In this document: in pieces, positions 1 through 10,299 of the stretch | Layout of the letters: each line of letters starts with the position of its first letter | How positions within the stretch are numbered: position 1 is the stretch's first letter | From: Kitasatospora cinereorecta | Lineage (GTDB): Bacteria > Actinomycetota > Actinomycetes > Streptomycetales > Streptomycetaceae | Assembly: GCF_024172095.1 (NCBI RefSeq) | Contig: NZ_JAMZDX010000001.1 | Coordinates: forward strand, 936,001 to 1,000,000 | Length of the DNA stretch: 64,000 nt | Direction: 5' to 3' | The notes under the pieces: generated by a model | The model's input: the letters and a program-made list of their open reading frames with translations, nothing else | Told to the model about the DNA's origin: nothing | Databases searched by the model: none | Made by a program: the position numbers and the translations under genes

Positions 1-169
1 GCACAGGTCTGCGTTTATGCCGACGGGGTCATGCCGTATGGGCCCAGCTCATCGCGGCTGTCCCGGAGTGCCCAGCCAGCACGTCCGGCGGCGTGGACGC
101 GTGCGCATCCCTTCCCCCAAGACCCATACCGTACACGGTTCGGTCACTCAGCGTGGAGGACCATACATC

Positions 170-373
170 ATGGCAAAGGCGCTTCTCGGGTACGTCGGCG
201 GCCCCGACCCGCGAATGCTCTCCGAGATGCGACGGCTGCAGCAGCGCGTCCTGGACCTGGAGAAGGAGCTCATGAAGCTCCAGGCCGAGAACGACGCTCT
301 CACCGCTGTCGCTGACGAGCACTCGCTGCTCAACAGCATCGACCTGGACCAGCGGGAGCCGGCCCTCACCTGA
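170..373 (+). CDS. Small conserved actinobacterial protein of unknown function (67 aa)
   Basis: Starts at ATG 170, chosen because a GGAGGA ribosome binding site lies about 9 nt upstream; an upstream in-frame ATG has no such site. The N-terminus (MAKALLGYVGGPDPR) is followed by a short predicted coiled-coil helix of about 35 residues rich in Leu, Glu and Lys (MLSEMRRLQQRVLDLEKEL) and an acidic tail. Proteins like this are found just upstream of smc in Streptomyces. I know no function for it. It ends before a strong terminator at 440-465, so it is probably transcribed separately from smc. Confidence 0.75.
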   Translation: MAKALLGYVGGPDPRMLSEMRRLQQRVLDLEKELMKLQAENDALTAVADEHSLLNSIDLDQREPALT

Positions 374-439
374 TACCGCGATCCTCACCGATCGACGCTG
401 TTGCGCACAAGAGCTTCCCCACAAGGGATGGCAGCTTGC

Positions 440-465
440 AAGGGACGTCCCGGGTGACGTCCCTT
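440..465 (+). terminator. Rho-independent-type hairpin after the small ORF
   Basis: Perfect 10-bp inverted repeat (AAGGGACGTC and GACGTCCCTT) with a 6-nt loop. It separates the small gene from smc. Streptomyces terminators often lack a long T tract, as here. Confidence 0.7.
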
Positions 466-623
466 CGTCGCATCCGAAGCCCTTTGCCGAGGCCGTTCGG
501 ACTGTTCGGACCTCGGCGCGGTGGCCCCTTCCGGCGTGGACAGGGCCACCACCGCGTCCACCGCCACCTGGCCGGATACAGTCGCCAGCGGGACCGGTAG
601 TCGCGGCGGAGGAGGACGGGCGC

Positions 624-3600
624 GTGCACCTGAAGAGTCTGACGCTGCGCGGATTCAAGTCCTTCGCCTCCGCCACCACGCTGCGCTTCGAACCCGGCAT
701 CACCTGCGTCGTCGGTCCCAACGGCTCCGGCAAGTCCAATGTCGTCGACGCCCTCTCCTGGGTCATGGGGGAGCAGGGCGCCAAGTCGCTGCGCGGCGGC
801 AAGATGGAGGACGTCATCTTCGCCGGTACCAGCGGACGCGCTCCGCTCGGCCGTGCCGAGGTCAGCCTCACCATCGACAACACCGACGGCGCGCTGCCCA
901 TCGACTACTCCGAAGTCACCATCACCCGGACCATGTTCCGCAACGGCGGCAGCGAGTACGCCCTCAACGGCACCACCTGCCGCCTGCTCGACATCCAGGA
1001 ACTGCTCTCCGACTCCGGCATCGGCCGCGAGATGCACGTCATCGTCGGCCAGGGTCAACTCGACTCCGTCCTCCACGCCGACCCCATGGGACGCCGCGCC
1101 TTCATCGAGGAGGCGGCCGGCGTCCTCAAGCACCGCAAGCGCAAGGAGAAGGCGCTGCGCAAGCTGGACGCGATGCAGGGAAACCTCAACCGCGTCCAGG
1201 ACCTCGTCGCCGAACTGCGCCGCCAGCTCGGCCCGTTGGGACGCCAGGCCAAGATCGCCCGGCGGGCCGCCGGGATCCAGGCCGAACTGCGCGACGCCCG
1301 GCTGCGGCTGCTCGCCGACGACCTGCTGGTGCTGCGCCGGGCCGTCGAGGCCGAGGTCGCCGACGAACTGGCGCTCAAGCTGCGCCGCACCACCGTCGAG
1401 CAGGAGCTCGCCAAGGCGATCCAGCGCGAAGCCGTACTGGAGGCCCAGGTCGAACAGCTCGGACCGCAGCTGGAAGCCGCCCGGCAGACCTGGTACCGGC
1501 TCTCCTCGCTCGCCGAGCGCACCCGCGGCACCGTCGGCCTCGCCGAGGCCCGGGTCCGCTCCGCGGCCGGCGTCGGCCAGGCCGAGGAGCGGCGCGGCCG
1601 CGACCCCGAGGAGCTGGAACGCGAGGCCGAGCGCGTCCGCGAGGAGGAGGCCACCCTCGCCGAGGCGCTGGAGGAGGCGCAGTACGCGCTGGCCGAGGCC
1701 GTCGAGTCGCGCGGCGACCTGGAACGCGCCCTCACCGCCGAGGAGACCCGGCTCAAGGCCGCCGCCCGGGCCATCGCGGACCGCCGGGAGGGACTCGCCC
1801 GCCTGCAGGGGCAGGCCGCTGCCGCCCGGTCCAAGGCGTCCAGTGCCGAGGCGGAGATCGGCCGGCTCGCCCTCGCCCGCGACGAGGCCGTCGCCCGGGC
1901 CGCGGCCGCCGAGGCCGAGTACGCCGAACTCCGGGAGCACTCCGACGGTCTGGCCGCCGGCGACGAGGAACTGGAGCACGCCCACGACCGGGCCCGGGCC
2001 GCCCTCGCCGACGCCGAACGCGAACTCGCCGCCGTCCGGGACGCGGCAGGCGCCGCCGAGCGGGAGCGCGCGGCGCTCACCGCACGCCACGAGACGCTGG
2101 CCCTCGGGCTGCGACGCAAGGACGGCAGCGGCACGCTGCTCGGCGGCGGCGGCGGAGACGGCGACGACGACGAACGGCCGGTCGGGGTGCTCGGCGCCGC
2201 CGCCGAACTGCTCTCCGTCCAGCCCGGGTACGAGCTCGCCGTCGCGGCGGCGCTCGGCGCGGCGGCGGACGCGGTCGTGGTCGACGGGGTGGGAGCGGCG
2301 GCGCAGGCCCTGCGACTGCTGCGCAAGCTGGACGCGGGACGGGCGGCCCTGCTGATCGCCACTCCGGGCGACGACGACGGCCACCAGGGGGCGGCCCAGG
2401 ACGTTCGGGCGGCCCAGGAGGTTCACACGCCCCTGCCGGCTTCGCTCCTGGTCTCGGGCCGCGCAGGCGTCGCCCAGGCCGCCAGGGTGCTGCTGGCCGG
2501 GGCGTGGGTGGTGCCCGATCTCGGCGCGGCGGCCGAACTGCTGGCCTCGCAGCCGGACGCCACCGCCGTCACCCTGGACGGCGACGTGCTGTCGCGGAGC
2601 TTCGCCCAGGGCGGCTCGGCCGGCGCCCCCAGCCTGCTGGAGACCCAGGCCGCGGTCACCGAGGCCGCTCACCGGATCGATGAACTCGACGTACGGTGCG
2701 CCGACTTGGCGGAGCAGCTGGCCGAGCGGACGGAGCGCCGCCGGGAGTTGGCCGCCGAGCTGGAGCAGTTGGCCGCCGAGCGGCGGCGCGGCGAGAAGGA
2801 GCGGGCCGACCTGGCCGGTGCGCTGGGTCGCTCGGGCGGCCAGGCGCGGGCCGCCGCCGGTGAGGCGGAACGGTTGTCCACCGCCGTGGCGAAGGCCGAG
2901 CAGGGGCTCGCCGAGGCCCGGGAGGCCGCCGAGGAACTCGCCGAACGGCTGCTGGTGGCCGAGGAGTCGGCCGACTCCGGGGAGGACGAGCCGGACGGCG
3001 CCGAGCGTGACCGGCTGGCCGCCGCCGGATCGGCCGCCCGGCAGGCGGAGATGGAGGCGCGGCTGGCCGTGCGCACCCACGAGGAGCGGGTCCGCGGTCT
3101 GGCCGGCCGGGCGGACCAGCTCGACCGGGCGGCCCGCGCCGAGCGCGACGCCCGGGCCCGGGCCGCCGAGCGCCGCGAACGCGCCCGCCGGGAGGCGGCG
3201 GTGGCGTCCGCGGTCGCCGCCGGCGCCCGGCAGTTGCTGAGCCGGATCGAGGAGTCGCTGACCACCGCCGAGGCCGAGCGCGCCGAGGTCGAGCAGCTGC
3301 GCGGCGAGCGTGAGACCGAGCTGCGCTCCTTCCGCGAGTACGGTCGCGAACTCAAGTCGGAACTCGACAAGTTGGTCGACGCGAGCCACCGGGACGAGGT
3401 GCTGCGGGCGGAGAAGCGGCTGCGGATCGAGCAGCTGGAGGCCCGTGCGCTGGAGGAGTTCGGCATCGAGGGCGGCGAACTGCTGGCCACGTACGGACCC
3501 GACCAGCTCGTCCCGCCACCGCTGCCGGAGGAGGGCGAGGAGCCGGGTGAGCCGCGGCCGTACGTCCGGGCCGAGCAGGAGAAGCGGCTGAAGGCGGCCG

Positions 3601-4259
3601 AGCGGGCGTACCAGCAGCTGGGCAAGGTCAACCCGCTGGCGCTGGAGGAGTTCGCGGCGCTGGAGGAGCGGCACCGCTTCCTCGGCGAGCAGTTGGACGA
3701 CCTCAAGAAGAGCCGCCGCGACCTGATGGACATCGTCCGGGACGTCGACGCCCGGGTGGAACAGCTCTTCACCGCGGCGTACCACGACACCGCGGCGCAG
3801 TTCGAGGGCGTCTTCTCCCGGCTCTTCCCGGGCGGCGAGGGGCGGCTGGTGCTGACCGACCCGGAGTCCATGCTGACCACCGGCGTCGAGGTGGAGGCGC
3901 GGCCGCCCGGCAAGAAGGTGAAGCGGCTGTCCCTGCTGTCGGGCGGCGAGCGCTCGCTGACCGCGGTCGCCCTGCTGGTGTCGATCTTCAAGGCGCGCCC
4001 CAGCCCGTTCTACGTGATGGACGAGGTGGAGGCGGCGCTGGACGAGACCAACCTGCGCCGACTGATCGCGATCATGGAGGAGCTCCGGGCGAGCTCCCAG
4101 CTGATCGTGATCACCCACCAGAAGCTCACCATGGAGTCGGCCGACGCCCTCTACGGCGTCACCATGAAGGGCGACGGCATCTCCCAGGTGATCAGCCAGC
4201 GCCTGCGCGACGAACACCGTGAACGGAAACCGGCCGAACGCGGGCCTGTCGAAGCCTGA
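624..4259 (+). CDS. smc: Chromosome condensation/segregation ATPase SMC
   Basis: A protein of 1211 aa, the usual SMC length. The N-terminal head has Walker A GPNGSGKSN at residues 31-39. Long Glu/Arg/Ala coiled coils flank a hinge at roughly residues 515-690. The C-terminal head carries the ABC signature LSGGERS and Walker B followed by the D-loop (YVMDEVEAALDE). GTG 624 is the start because GGAGGAGG lies about 9 nt upstream. SMC dimers compact and resolve the replicated chromosome with ScpA/ScpB, loaded by ParB at parS. A Gly/Asp-rich stretch at about residues 507-521, just before the hinge, looks like a disordered insertion. ftsY follows after 35 nt. Confidence 0.97.
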   Translation: MHLKSLTLRGFKSFASATTLRFEPGITCVVGPNGSGKSNVVDALSWVMGEQGAKSLRGGKMEDVIFAGTSGRAPLGRAEVSLTIDNTDGALPIDYSEVTITRTMFRNGGSEYALNGTTCRLLDIQELLSDSGIGREMHVIVGQGQLDSVLHADPMGRRAFIEEAAGVLKHRKRKEKALRKLDAMQGNLNRVQDLVAELRRQLGPLGRQAKIARRAAGIQAELRDARLRLLADDLLVLRRAVEAEVADELALKLRRTTVEQELAKAIQREAVLEAQVEQLGPQLEAARQTWYRLSSLAERTRGTVGLAEARVRSAAGVGQAEERRGRDPEELEREAERVREEEATLAEALEEAQYALAEAVESRGDLERALTAEETRLKAAARAIADRREGLARLQGQAAAARSKASSAEAEIGRLALARDEAVARAAAAEAEYAELREHSDGLAAGDEELEHAHDRARAALADAERELAAVRDAAGAAERERAALTARHETLALGLRRKDGSGTLLGGGGGDGDDDERPVGVLGAAAELLSVQPGYELAVAAALGAAADAVVVDGVGAAAQALRLLRKLDAGRAALLIATPGDDDGHQGAAQDVRAAQEVHTPLPASLLVSGRAGVAQAARVLLAGAWVVPDLGAAAELLASQPDATAVTLDGDVLSRSFAQGGSAGAPSLLETQAAVTEAAHRIDELDVRCADLAEQLAERTERRRELAAELEQLAAERRRGEKERADLAGALGRSGGQARAAAGEAERLSTAVAKAEQGLAEAREAAEELAERLLVAEESADSGEDEPDGAERDRLAAAGSAARQAEMEARLAVRTHEERVRGLAGRADQLDRAARAERDARARAAERRERARREAAVASAVAAGARQLLSRIEESLTTAEAERAEVEQLRGERETELRSFREYGRELKSELDKLVDASHRDEVLRAEKRLRIEQLEARALEEFGIEGGELLATYGPDQLVPPPLPEEGEEPGEPRPYVRAEQEKRLKAAERAYQQLGKVNPLALEEFAALEERHRFLGEQLDDLKKSRRDLMDIVRDVDARVEQLFTAAYHDTAAQFEGVFSRLFPGGEGRLVLTDPESMLTTGVEVEARPPGKKVKRLSLLSGGERSLTAVALLVSIFKARPSPFYVMDEVEAALDETNLRRLIAIMEELRASSQLIVITHQKLTMESADALYGVTMKGDGISQVISQRLRDEHRERKPAERGPVEA

Positions 4260-4294
4260 GCACCGCGGCACCCCTAAGTGATACTGGACGGGTT

Positions 4295-5554
4295 ATGGAA
4301 TACGTGATCCTTGCCGTAGTCATCGCTGTGGTCGCCGTCGGCGCGATCGCGGGTTTCGTCGTCACCGGCAAACGACGCAAGCAGCTGCCCCCGCCGACGC
4401 AGACCCCGGTCGTCACGCCGCCGTCCGCCCAGGCCGAGACCAAGGCGCCGCCGAAGGTGGCGGAGGAGGGCGCGGCTCCGCCGACGCAGGCTCCGGCCGA
4501 GACCGCCACCGCCCCGGCCGGCGCGCCGGCGGCCGAGGAGACCGCTGCCGCCCCGGCCGAGGACGCCACCGCGGCCCCGGCCGAGGAGCTGGTGGTCGAG
4601 GAGGCCGAGGTCGCGCCCGCGATCGAGGTCCCCGAGCCGACCGCCGGCCGGCTGGTGCGGCTGCGTTCGCGCCTGTCGCGCTCGCAGAGCACCCTCGGCA
4701 AGGGTCTGCTGACCCTGCTCTCCCGGGACCGCCTCGACGAGGACACCTGGGAGGAGATCGAGGACACCCTGCTGACCTCGGACATCGGCGTCGCCGCCAC
4801 CCAGGAGCTGGTGGACAACCTCCGTACCCGGGTCAAGGTGCTCGGCACCCGCACCCCGGACGAGCTGCGCGGCCTGCTCCGTGAGGAGCTGATCACCCTG
4901 ATCGGCCCCGACTCCGACCGCACCGTGCGCTCGACCAAGCACGAGGAGGGCCCGGCGGTCGTCCTGGTCGTCGGCGTGAACGGCGTCGGCAAGACCACCA
5001 CCACCGGCAAGCTGGCCCGCGTCCTGGTCGCCGACGGCCGCCGGGTGGTGCTCGGCGCGGCCGACACCTTCCGTGCCGCCGCCGCCGACCAGCTGCAGAC
5101 CTGGGGCGAGCGGGTCGGCGCGCACACCGTGCGCGGCCCGGAGGGCGGCGACCCCGCCTCGGTCGCGTTCGACGCGGTCAAGGAGGGCATCGCCGAGGGC
5201 GTGGACACCGTGCTGGTGGACACCGCCGGCCGACTGCACACCAAGACCGGCCTGATGGACGAGCTGGGCAAGGTCAAGCGGGTCGTGGAGAAGCACGGCC
5301 CGGTGGACGAGGTGCTGCTCGTCCTGGACGCCACCACCGGTCAGAACGGGCTGGTCCAGGCCCGGGTGTTCGCCGAGGTGGTCGACATCACCGGCATCGT
5401 GCTCACCAAGCTCGACGGCACCGCGAAGGGCGGCATCGTGGTCTCGGTGCAGCGGGAGCTGGGCGTGCCGGTCAAGCTGATCGGGCTCGGCGAGGGCGCG
5501 GACGACCTGGCGCCGTTCGAGCCGGGGGCGTTCGTAGACGCACTCCTCGGCTGA
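4295..5554 (+). CDS. ftsY: Signal recognition particle receptor FtsY
   Basis: A protein of 419 aa. An N-terminal hydrophobic segment (about residues 2-23) should anchor it in the membrane, which is usual in actinobacteria but not in E. coli. An Ala/Pro/Glu-rich linker follows, to about residue 115. The C-terminal NG GTPase shows G1 (GVNGVGKTTTTGK), G2 (DTFRAAAADQL), G3 (DTAGR) and G4 (TKLDGTAKGG). FtsY docks the Ffh-ribosome complex to SecYEG; its partner ffh lies at 13112-14677. It is probably co-transcribed with smc (35-nt gap). A complex inverted repeat follows the stop codon. Confidence 0.97.
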   Translation: MEYVILAVVIAVVAVGAIAGFVVTGKRRKQLPPPTQTPVVTPPSAQAETKAPPKVAEEGAAPPTQAPAETATAPAGAPAAEETAAAPAEDATAAPAEELVVEEAEVAPAIEVPEPTAGRLVRLRSRLSRSQSTLGKGLLTLLSRDRLDEDTWEEIEDTLLTSDIGVAATQELVDNLRTRVKVLGTRTPDELRGLLREELITLIGPDSDRTVRSTKHEEGPAVVLVVGVNGVGKTTTTGKLARVLVADGRRVVLGAADTFRAAAADQLQTWGERVGAHTVRGPEGGDPASVAFDAVKEGIAEGVDTVLVDTAGRLHTKTGLMDELGKVKRVVEKHGPVDEVLLVLDATTGQNGLVQARVFAEVVDITGIVLTKLDGTAKGGIVVSVQRELGVPVKLIGLGEGADDLAPFEPGAFVDALLG

Positions 5555-5565
5555 CGTGAACCACT

Positions 5566-5670
5566 AGGGGCGCGAGGAACTGCGCGACCAGCCATTTGCT
5601 CACGTAGAGCGGTGGCTGGGCGCGCAGTTCTCCCCCAGCCTTCGGCCGGGAGGTGCCCCCACGCGCCCCT
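5566..5670. repeat. Bipartite inverted repeat, dispersed Streptomyces-type intergenic element and likely terminator
   Basis: The left arm 5566-5593 pairs in two blocks: GAACTGCGCGACCAGCC (5577-5593) with 5614-5630 (16 of 17), and AGGGGCGC (5566-5573) with 5663-5670. A second small palindrome (CCAGCCTTCGGCCGGG core) interrupts the right arm. The same family recurs at 55322-55396, with a relative at 49607-49644. It lies between the convergent genes ftsY and 5684-6370, so it probably ends transcription in both directions. Confidence 0.75.
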
Positions 5671-5683
5671 TCTGTGGTTGCCC

Positions 5684-6370
5684 TCACCCCGCGAAGGAAG
5701 GTGTCCGCTCGCGGGTGCGGTGGCAGGCGTACGCCAGGGTGCCGAGCAGGAGGCGGGCCTCGGGGGGACACGCCGCGCTCTCCCGACAGGGACGGCGCAG
5801 CCACCGCATCGCCCCCAGCCCGGCCAGCGCCACGGGCGGCGCGGCCACGTAGCTGCCGACGCCGTGGCAGGCGAGGTCGAGCGAGGCGTCGTCCCAGCCC
5901 ATCCGGTAGAGCAGGTCGGGCAGCCGCTGGGCGGTGCCGGGGGCGACGAAGAACAGCAGCCGCCCGGCGGGGGAGGCCAGCACCGGGCCGACCTGGGTGC
6001 CCATCCGCTCCAGCCGCACCAGGGCCTGGAGCCCGGGCTGGGAGGGCACGTCCAGCACGTCGAAGTGGATGCCGGCGGGCAGCAGCAGCGGCCGGTCGGC
6101 GGCGCACAGGGTGCGCAGCTCGTGCACGGCCGTGCCGGGGCCGGCGATCGGGCCGACCGCGCCGTGCAGGCCGGGCGCGGCGCAGTGGGTGGCGATGCAG
6201 TCGCAGCCGCCGCCGGTGCGCGTCGGCGGGCCGCCGGCGGTGACGGACCAGCCCCAGCGGCCGGTGTACTCGGTGGCCGCCTGGAGCGCGGTGGGCCGGG
6301 TACGGCGGCGCGCGCCGAGCGGTGCGAGCCGCAGGGTGCCGAGCCGGAGATCGCCGAACAGGTTGTCCAT
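5684..6370 (-). CDS. Bifunctional primase/polymerase (Prim-Pol)-like protein (228 aa)
   Basis: The ATG at 6370 is chosen for the purine-rich GGGGGAGG immediately upstream. The segment around GRWGWSVTAGGPP, a Cys-containing loop (GGCDCIATHC), the acidic HFDVLDVP strand and a later VGPVLASP strand resemble the small Prim-Pol (PF09250) proteins encoded next to nsdA in Streptomyces. HFDVLDVP would correspond to the metal-binding D-x-D region. No helicase domain is present, and no cellular role is established. It is transcribed away from nsdA, so 6371-6815 should hold divergent promoters. Confidence 0.55.
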   Translation of the reverse strand: MDNLFGDLRLGTLRLAPLGARRRTRPTALQAATEYTGRWGWSVTAGGPPTRTGGGCDCIATHCAAPGLHGAVGPIAGPGTAVHELRTLCAADRPLLLPAGIHFDVLDVPSQPGLQALVRLERMGTQVGPVLASPAGRLLFFVAPGTAQRLPDLLYRMGWDDASLDLACHGVGSYVAAPPVALAGLGAMRWLRRPCRESAACPPEARLLLGTLAYACHRTRERTPSFAG

Positions 6371-6815
6371 GCCTCCCCCAACAGATTCCGGTTGCTGGTG
6401 GTTACGGGACTGTGACGGTCCGTCGATTGTCCGCTGCGGAGTGCGCCCTGCGTTCGAGGCGCGCGCAGGACGGCGCACACCGATTCGAGTGGCGCGGGCG
6501 AGGATGCGCCTTGCACCGGCCCGCCGGATGCCGGATCGTCGTAGCCGCACGCTGCCTCCGCCGTCGACCGGGGCCCTCGCCCGGCACATGCCGGGGTCAA
6601 GCCGAGCTGACTATTAGTGAAGCGCGAGCGCGGCCAAGGTTGTTCACTCGTGGGGGTGGCGAAAGGTGGCGTTTCTCCGGTGGTGCTCCCCCGGATGGCG
6701 GACGGGCCGCTACGTTCAGCACTACGGAACGCAGCGGGCTGCTCACGCCGGTGATCGGTAGGGGTGGTTCGGACGAGCAGGGCCCCGGGTCGCGGGGCGG
6801 GATGGGGACGGTCCC
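6371..6815. other. Intergenic region between divergent genes (445 nt)
   Basis: This must contain the promoters of the leftward Prim-Pol-like gene and the rightward nsdA. I see no confident -35/-10 pair, operator or RNA gene. A relatively A/T-rich patch near 6608-6625 and another near 6710-6730 (CTACGTTCAGCACTACGG) are the likeliest places for promoter elements. Confidence 0.4.
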
Positions 6816-8270
6816 ATGGCAGACAAGCAACCGAACGAGAAGCTGGCCTCGTGGTTCGCCCGGAGCGGCTGGTCGAAGGGCGAGCTGGCCCGCCAGGTGA
6901 ACCGGCGGGCTCGGCAGATCGGCGCCCACCACGTCTCCACCGACACCTCCCGGGTCCGCCGCTGGCTGGACGGCGAGCAGCCGCGCGAGCCGATCCCGAA
7001 GATCATGTCCGAGCTGTTCTCCGAACGCTTCGGCTCGGTGGTCTCGGTCGAGGACCTGGGCCTGCGCACGGCGATCCCGGTCTCCACCGTCGGCGGCGGG
7101 GTCGACCTGCCGTGGAGCGCCCCGCAGACCGTGCAGCTGATCAGCGAGTACTCGCGCAGCGACCTGATGCTCAACCGCCGCGGTTTCCTCGGCACCTCGC
7201 TGGCGCTGACTGCCGGCGCGGCGCTGATCGAGCCGATGCAGCGGTGGCTCACCCCCGGCCCGAGCGGCGCGCCCACGCCCATCCTGGCCGCGGCCAACGG
7301 CGGCGAGCCGTACTCCGGACGGCTGTCCGAGCCGGAGCTGCAACTGCTGGAGCAGACCACCGAGATGTTCCGGCAGTGGGACGCCCAGAACGGTGGCGGG
7401 CTGCGCCGCAAGGCGGTTGTCGGCCAACTCCACGAGGTCACCGACCTGCTCCAGGAGACCTATCCGGAGGCCACCACCAAGCGACTCTTCCGGCTGACCG
7501 CCGAGCTGGCCCACCTGGCCGGCTGGATGTCGTACGACGTCGGCATGCACCCGAGCGCGCAGAAGTACTACGTCCTGGCGCTGCACGCGGCCAAGGAGGC
7601 CGGCGACCGGCCGTTCGGCGCGCTGATCCTGACCGACATGAGCCGGCAGATGATCCACCTCAACCGCGGCGAGGACGCACTGGAGCTGATCCACCTCGCC
7701 CAGTACGGCAGCCGCGACACCGCCGGTGCCCGCCAGCAGGCGCTGCTGTACGCGATGGAGGCGCGCGCGTACGCCACGATCGGCGAGGTCAACCGGTGCG
7801 CCCGGGCGGCCCGGCTGGCCGAGGACACCTTCAGCGACTGCCGGACCGGTGACGACACCCCGGACTGGCTGAAGTTCTTCTCCGAGGCCGAGCTCAACGC
7901 GGAGAACGCGCACTCGTACCGCGACCTGGCCTACCACTCCAGCCGCAGCCCGCTGTACGCGTCGATGGCGGCTCCGGTGATGGAGCGCGCGGTCGACCTG
8001 TTCCGCGAGGACGGCGACCACGTCCGCAGCTACGCCTTCAACCTGGTCGGCATGGCCAGCGTCCACCTGCTGCAGAACGAGCCGGAGGAGGCCGCCCGCT
8101 GGTGCGGGGAGGCGGTGGACATCGCCAAGCGGGTCCGCTCGGAGCGGCTGAACACCCGGGTGCGCAAGACCTCCGAGGCGGCCACCCGGCATTTCAAGGG
8201 CGTGGCCGAGGTCGACCGGCTGGCCGAGCGGGTGGTCCAGGACATCCCCGAGTACGCCTCGGCCGTGTAG
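6816..8270 (+). CDS. nsdA: NsdA-type negative regulator of sporulation and antibiotic production
   Basis: A protein of 484 aa. It begins MADKQPNEKLASWFARSG, and an N-terminal helix-turn-helix-like segment (about residues 8-60) includes ARQVNRRARQIG and RVRRWLDGEQPRE. The rest is alpha-helical and TPR-like, with repeated Ala-rich helices. NsdA homologues repress aerial development and antibiotic production in Streptomyces; the biochemical mechanism is not known to me. Position between the Prim-Pol-like gene and amtB matches other streptomycetes. The neighbouring amtB has its own GlnR-type operator and should be an independent transcript. Confidence 0.9.
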   Translation: MADKQPNEKLASWFARSGWSKGELARQVNRRARQIGAHHVSTDTSRVRRWLDGEQPREPIPKIMSELFSERFGSVVSVEDLGLRTAIPVSTVGGGVDLPWSAPQTVQLISEYSRSDLMLNRRGFLGTSLALTAGAALIEPMQRWLTPGPSGAPTPILAAANGGEPYSGRLSEPELQLLEQTTEMFRQWDAQNGGGLRRKAVVGQLHEVTDLLQETYPEATTKRLFRLTAELAHLAGWMSYDVGMHPSAQKYYVLALHAAKEAGDRPFGALILTDMSRQMIHLNRGEDALELIHLAQYGSRDTAGARQQALLYAMEARAYATIGEVNRCARAARLAEDTFSDCRTGDDTPDWLKFFSEAELNAENAHSYRDLAYHSSRSPLYASMAAPVMERAVDLFREDGDHVRSYAFNLVGMASVHLLQNEPEEAARWCGEAVDIAKRVRSERLNTRVRKTSEAATRHFKGVAEVDRLAERVVQDIPEYASAV

Positions 8271-8377
8271 CCCGGCCGAGGGGCCGTTTTCGGCCGGTGA
8301 TCGCACGCGCACTCTCGGTGGCGCGGGCCGTACCGTAGCGCAGGACATGCCATGACACGGCCGTGGTTCACGTGCTC

Positions 8378-10190
<1,813 letters not shown>

Positions 10191-10230
10191 GGCGGGCGGG
10201 CCTGCGCCTAGCATTCAGCACACCACTCCT

Positions 10231-10265
10231 GGCGGATCTGCTGCCCACCCGGCGGCAGGTCCGCC
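10231..10265 (+). terminator. Hairpin between glnK and glnD
   Basis: Left arm GGCGGATCTGCTGCC (10231-10245) pairs with 10251-10265 over 15 bp, including two G-U pairs, with a 5-nt loop. There is no T tract. It may be a partial terminator that lowers glnD expression relative to amtB-glnK. Confidence 0.55.
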
Positions 10266-10299
10266 GCAGGCGTACCGGCACCACGGACGGGGAGACGAC

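Noticed and set aside
366..4271. 1301-residue open frame on the minus strand opposite smc, and many similar long antisense frames
   Set aside because: Shadow of extreme G/C third-position bias. It is Arg/Gly/Leu-rich, has no family motif or ribosome binding site, and lies fully opposite a certain gene.
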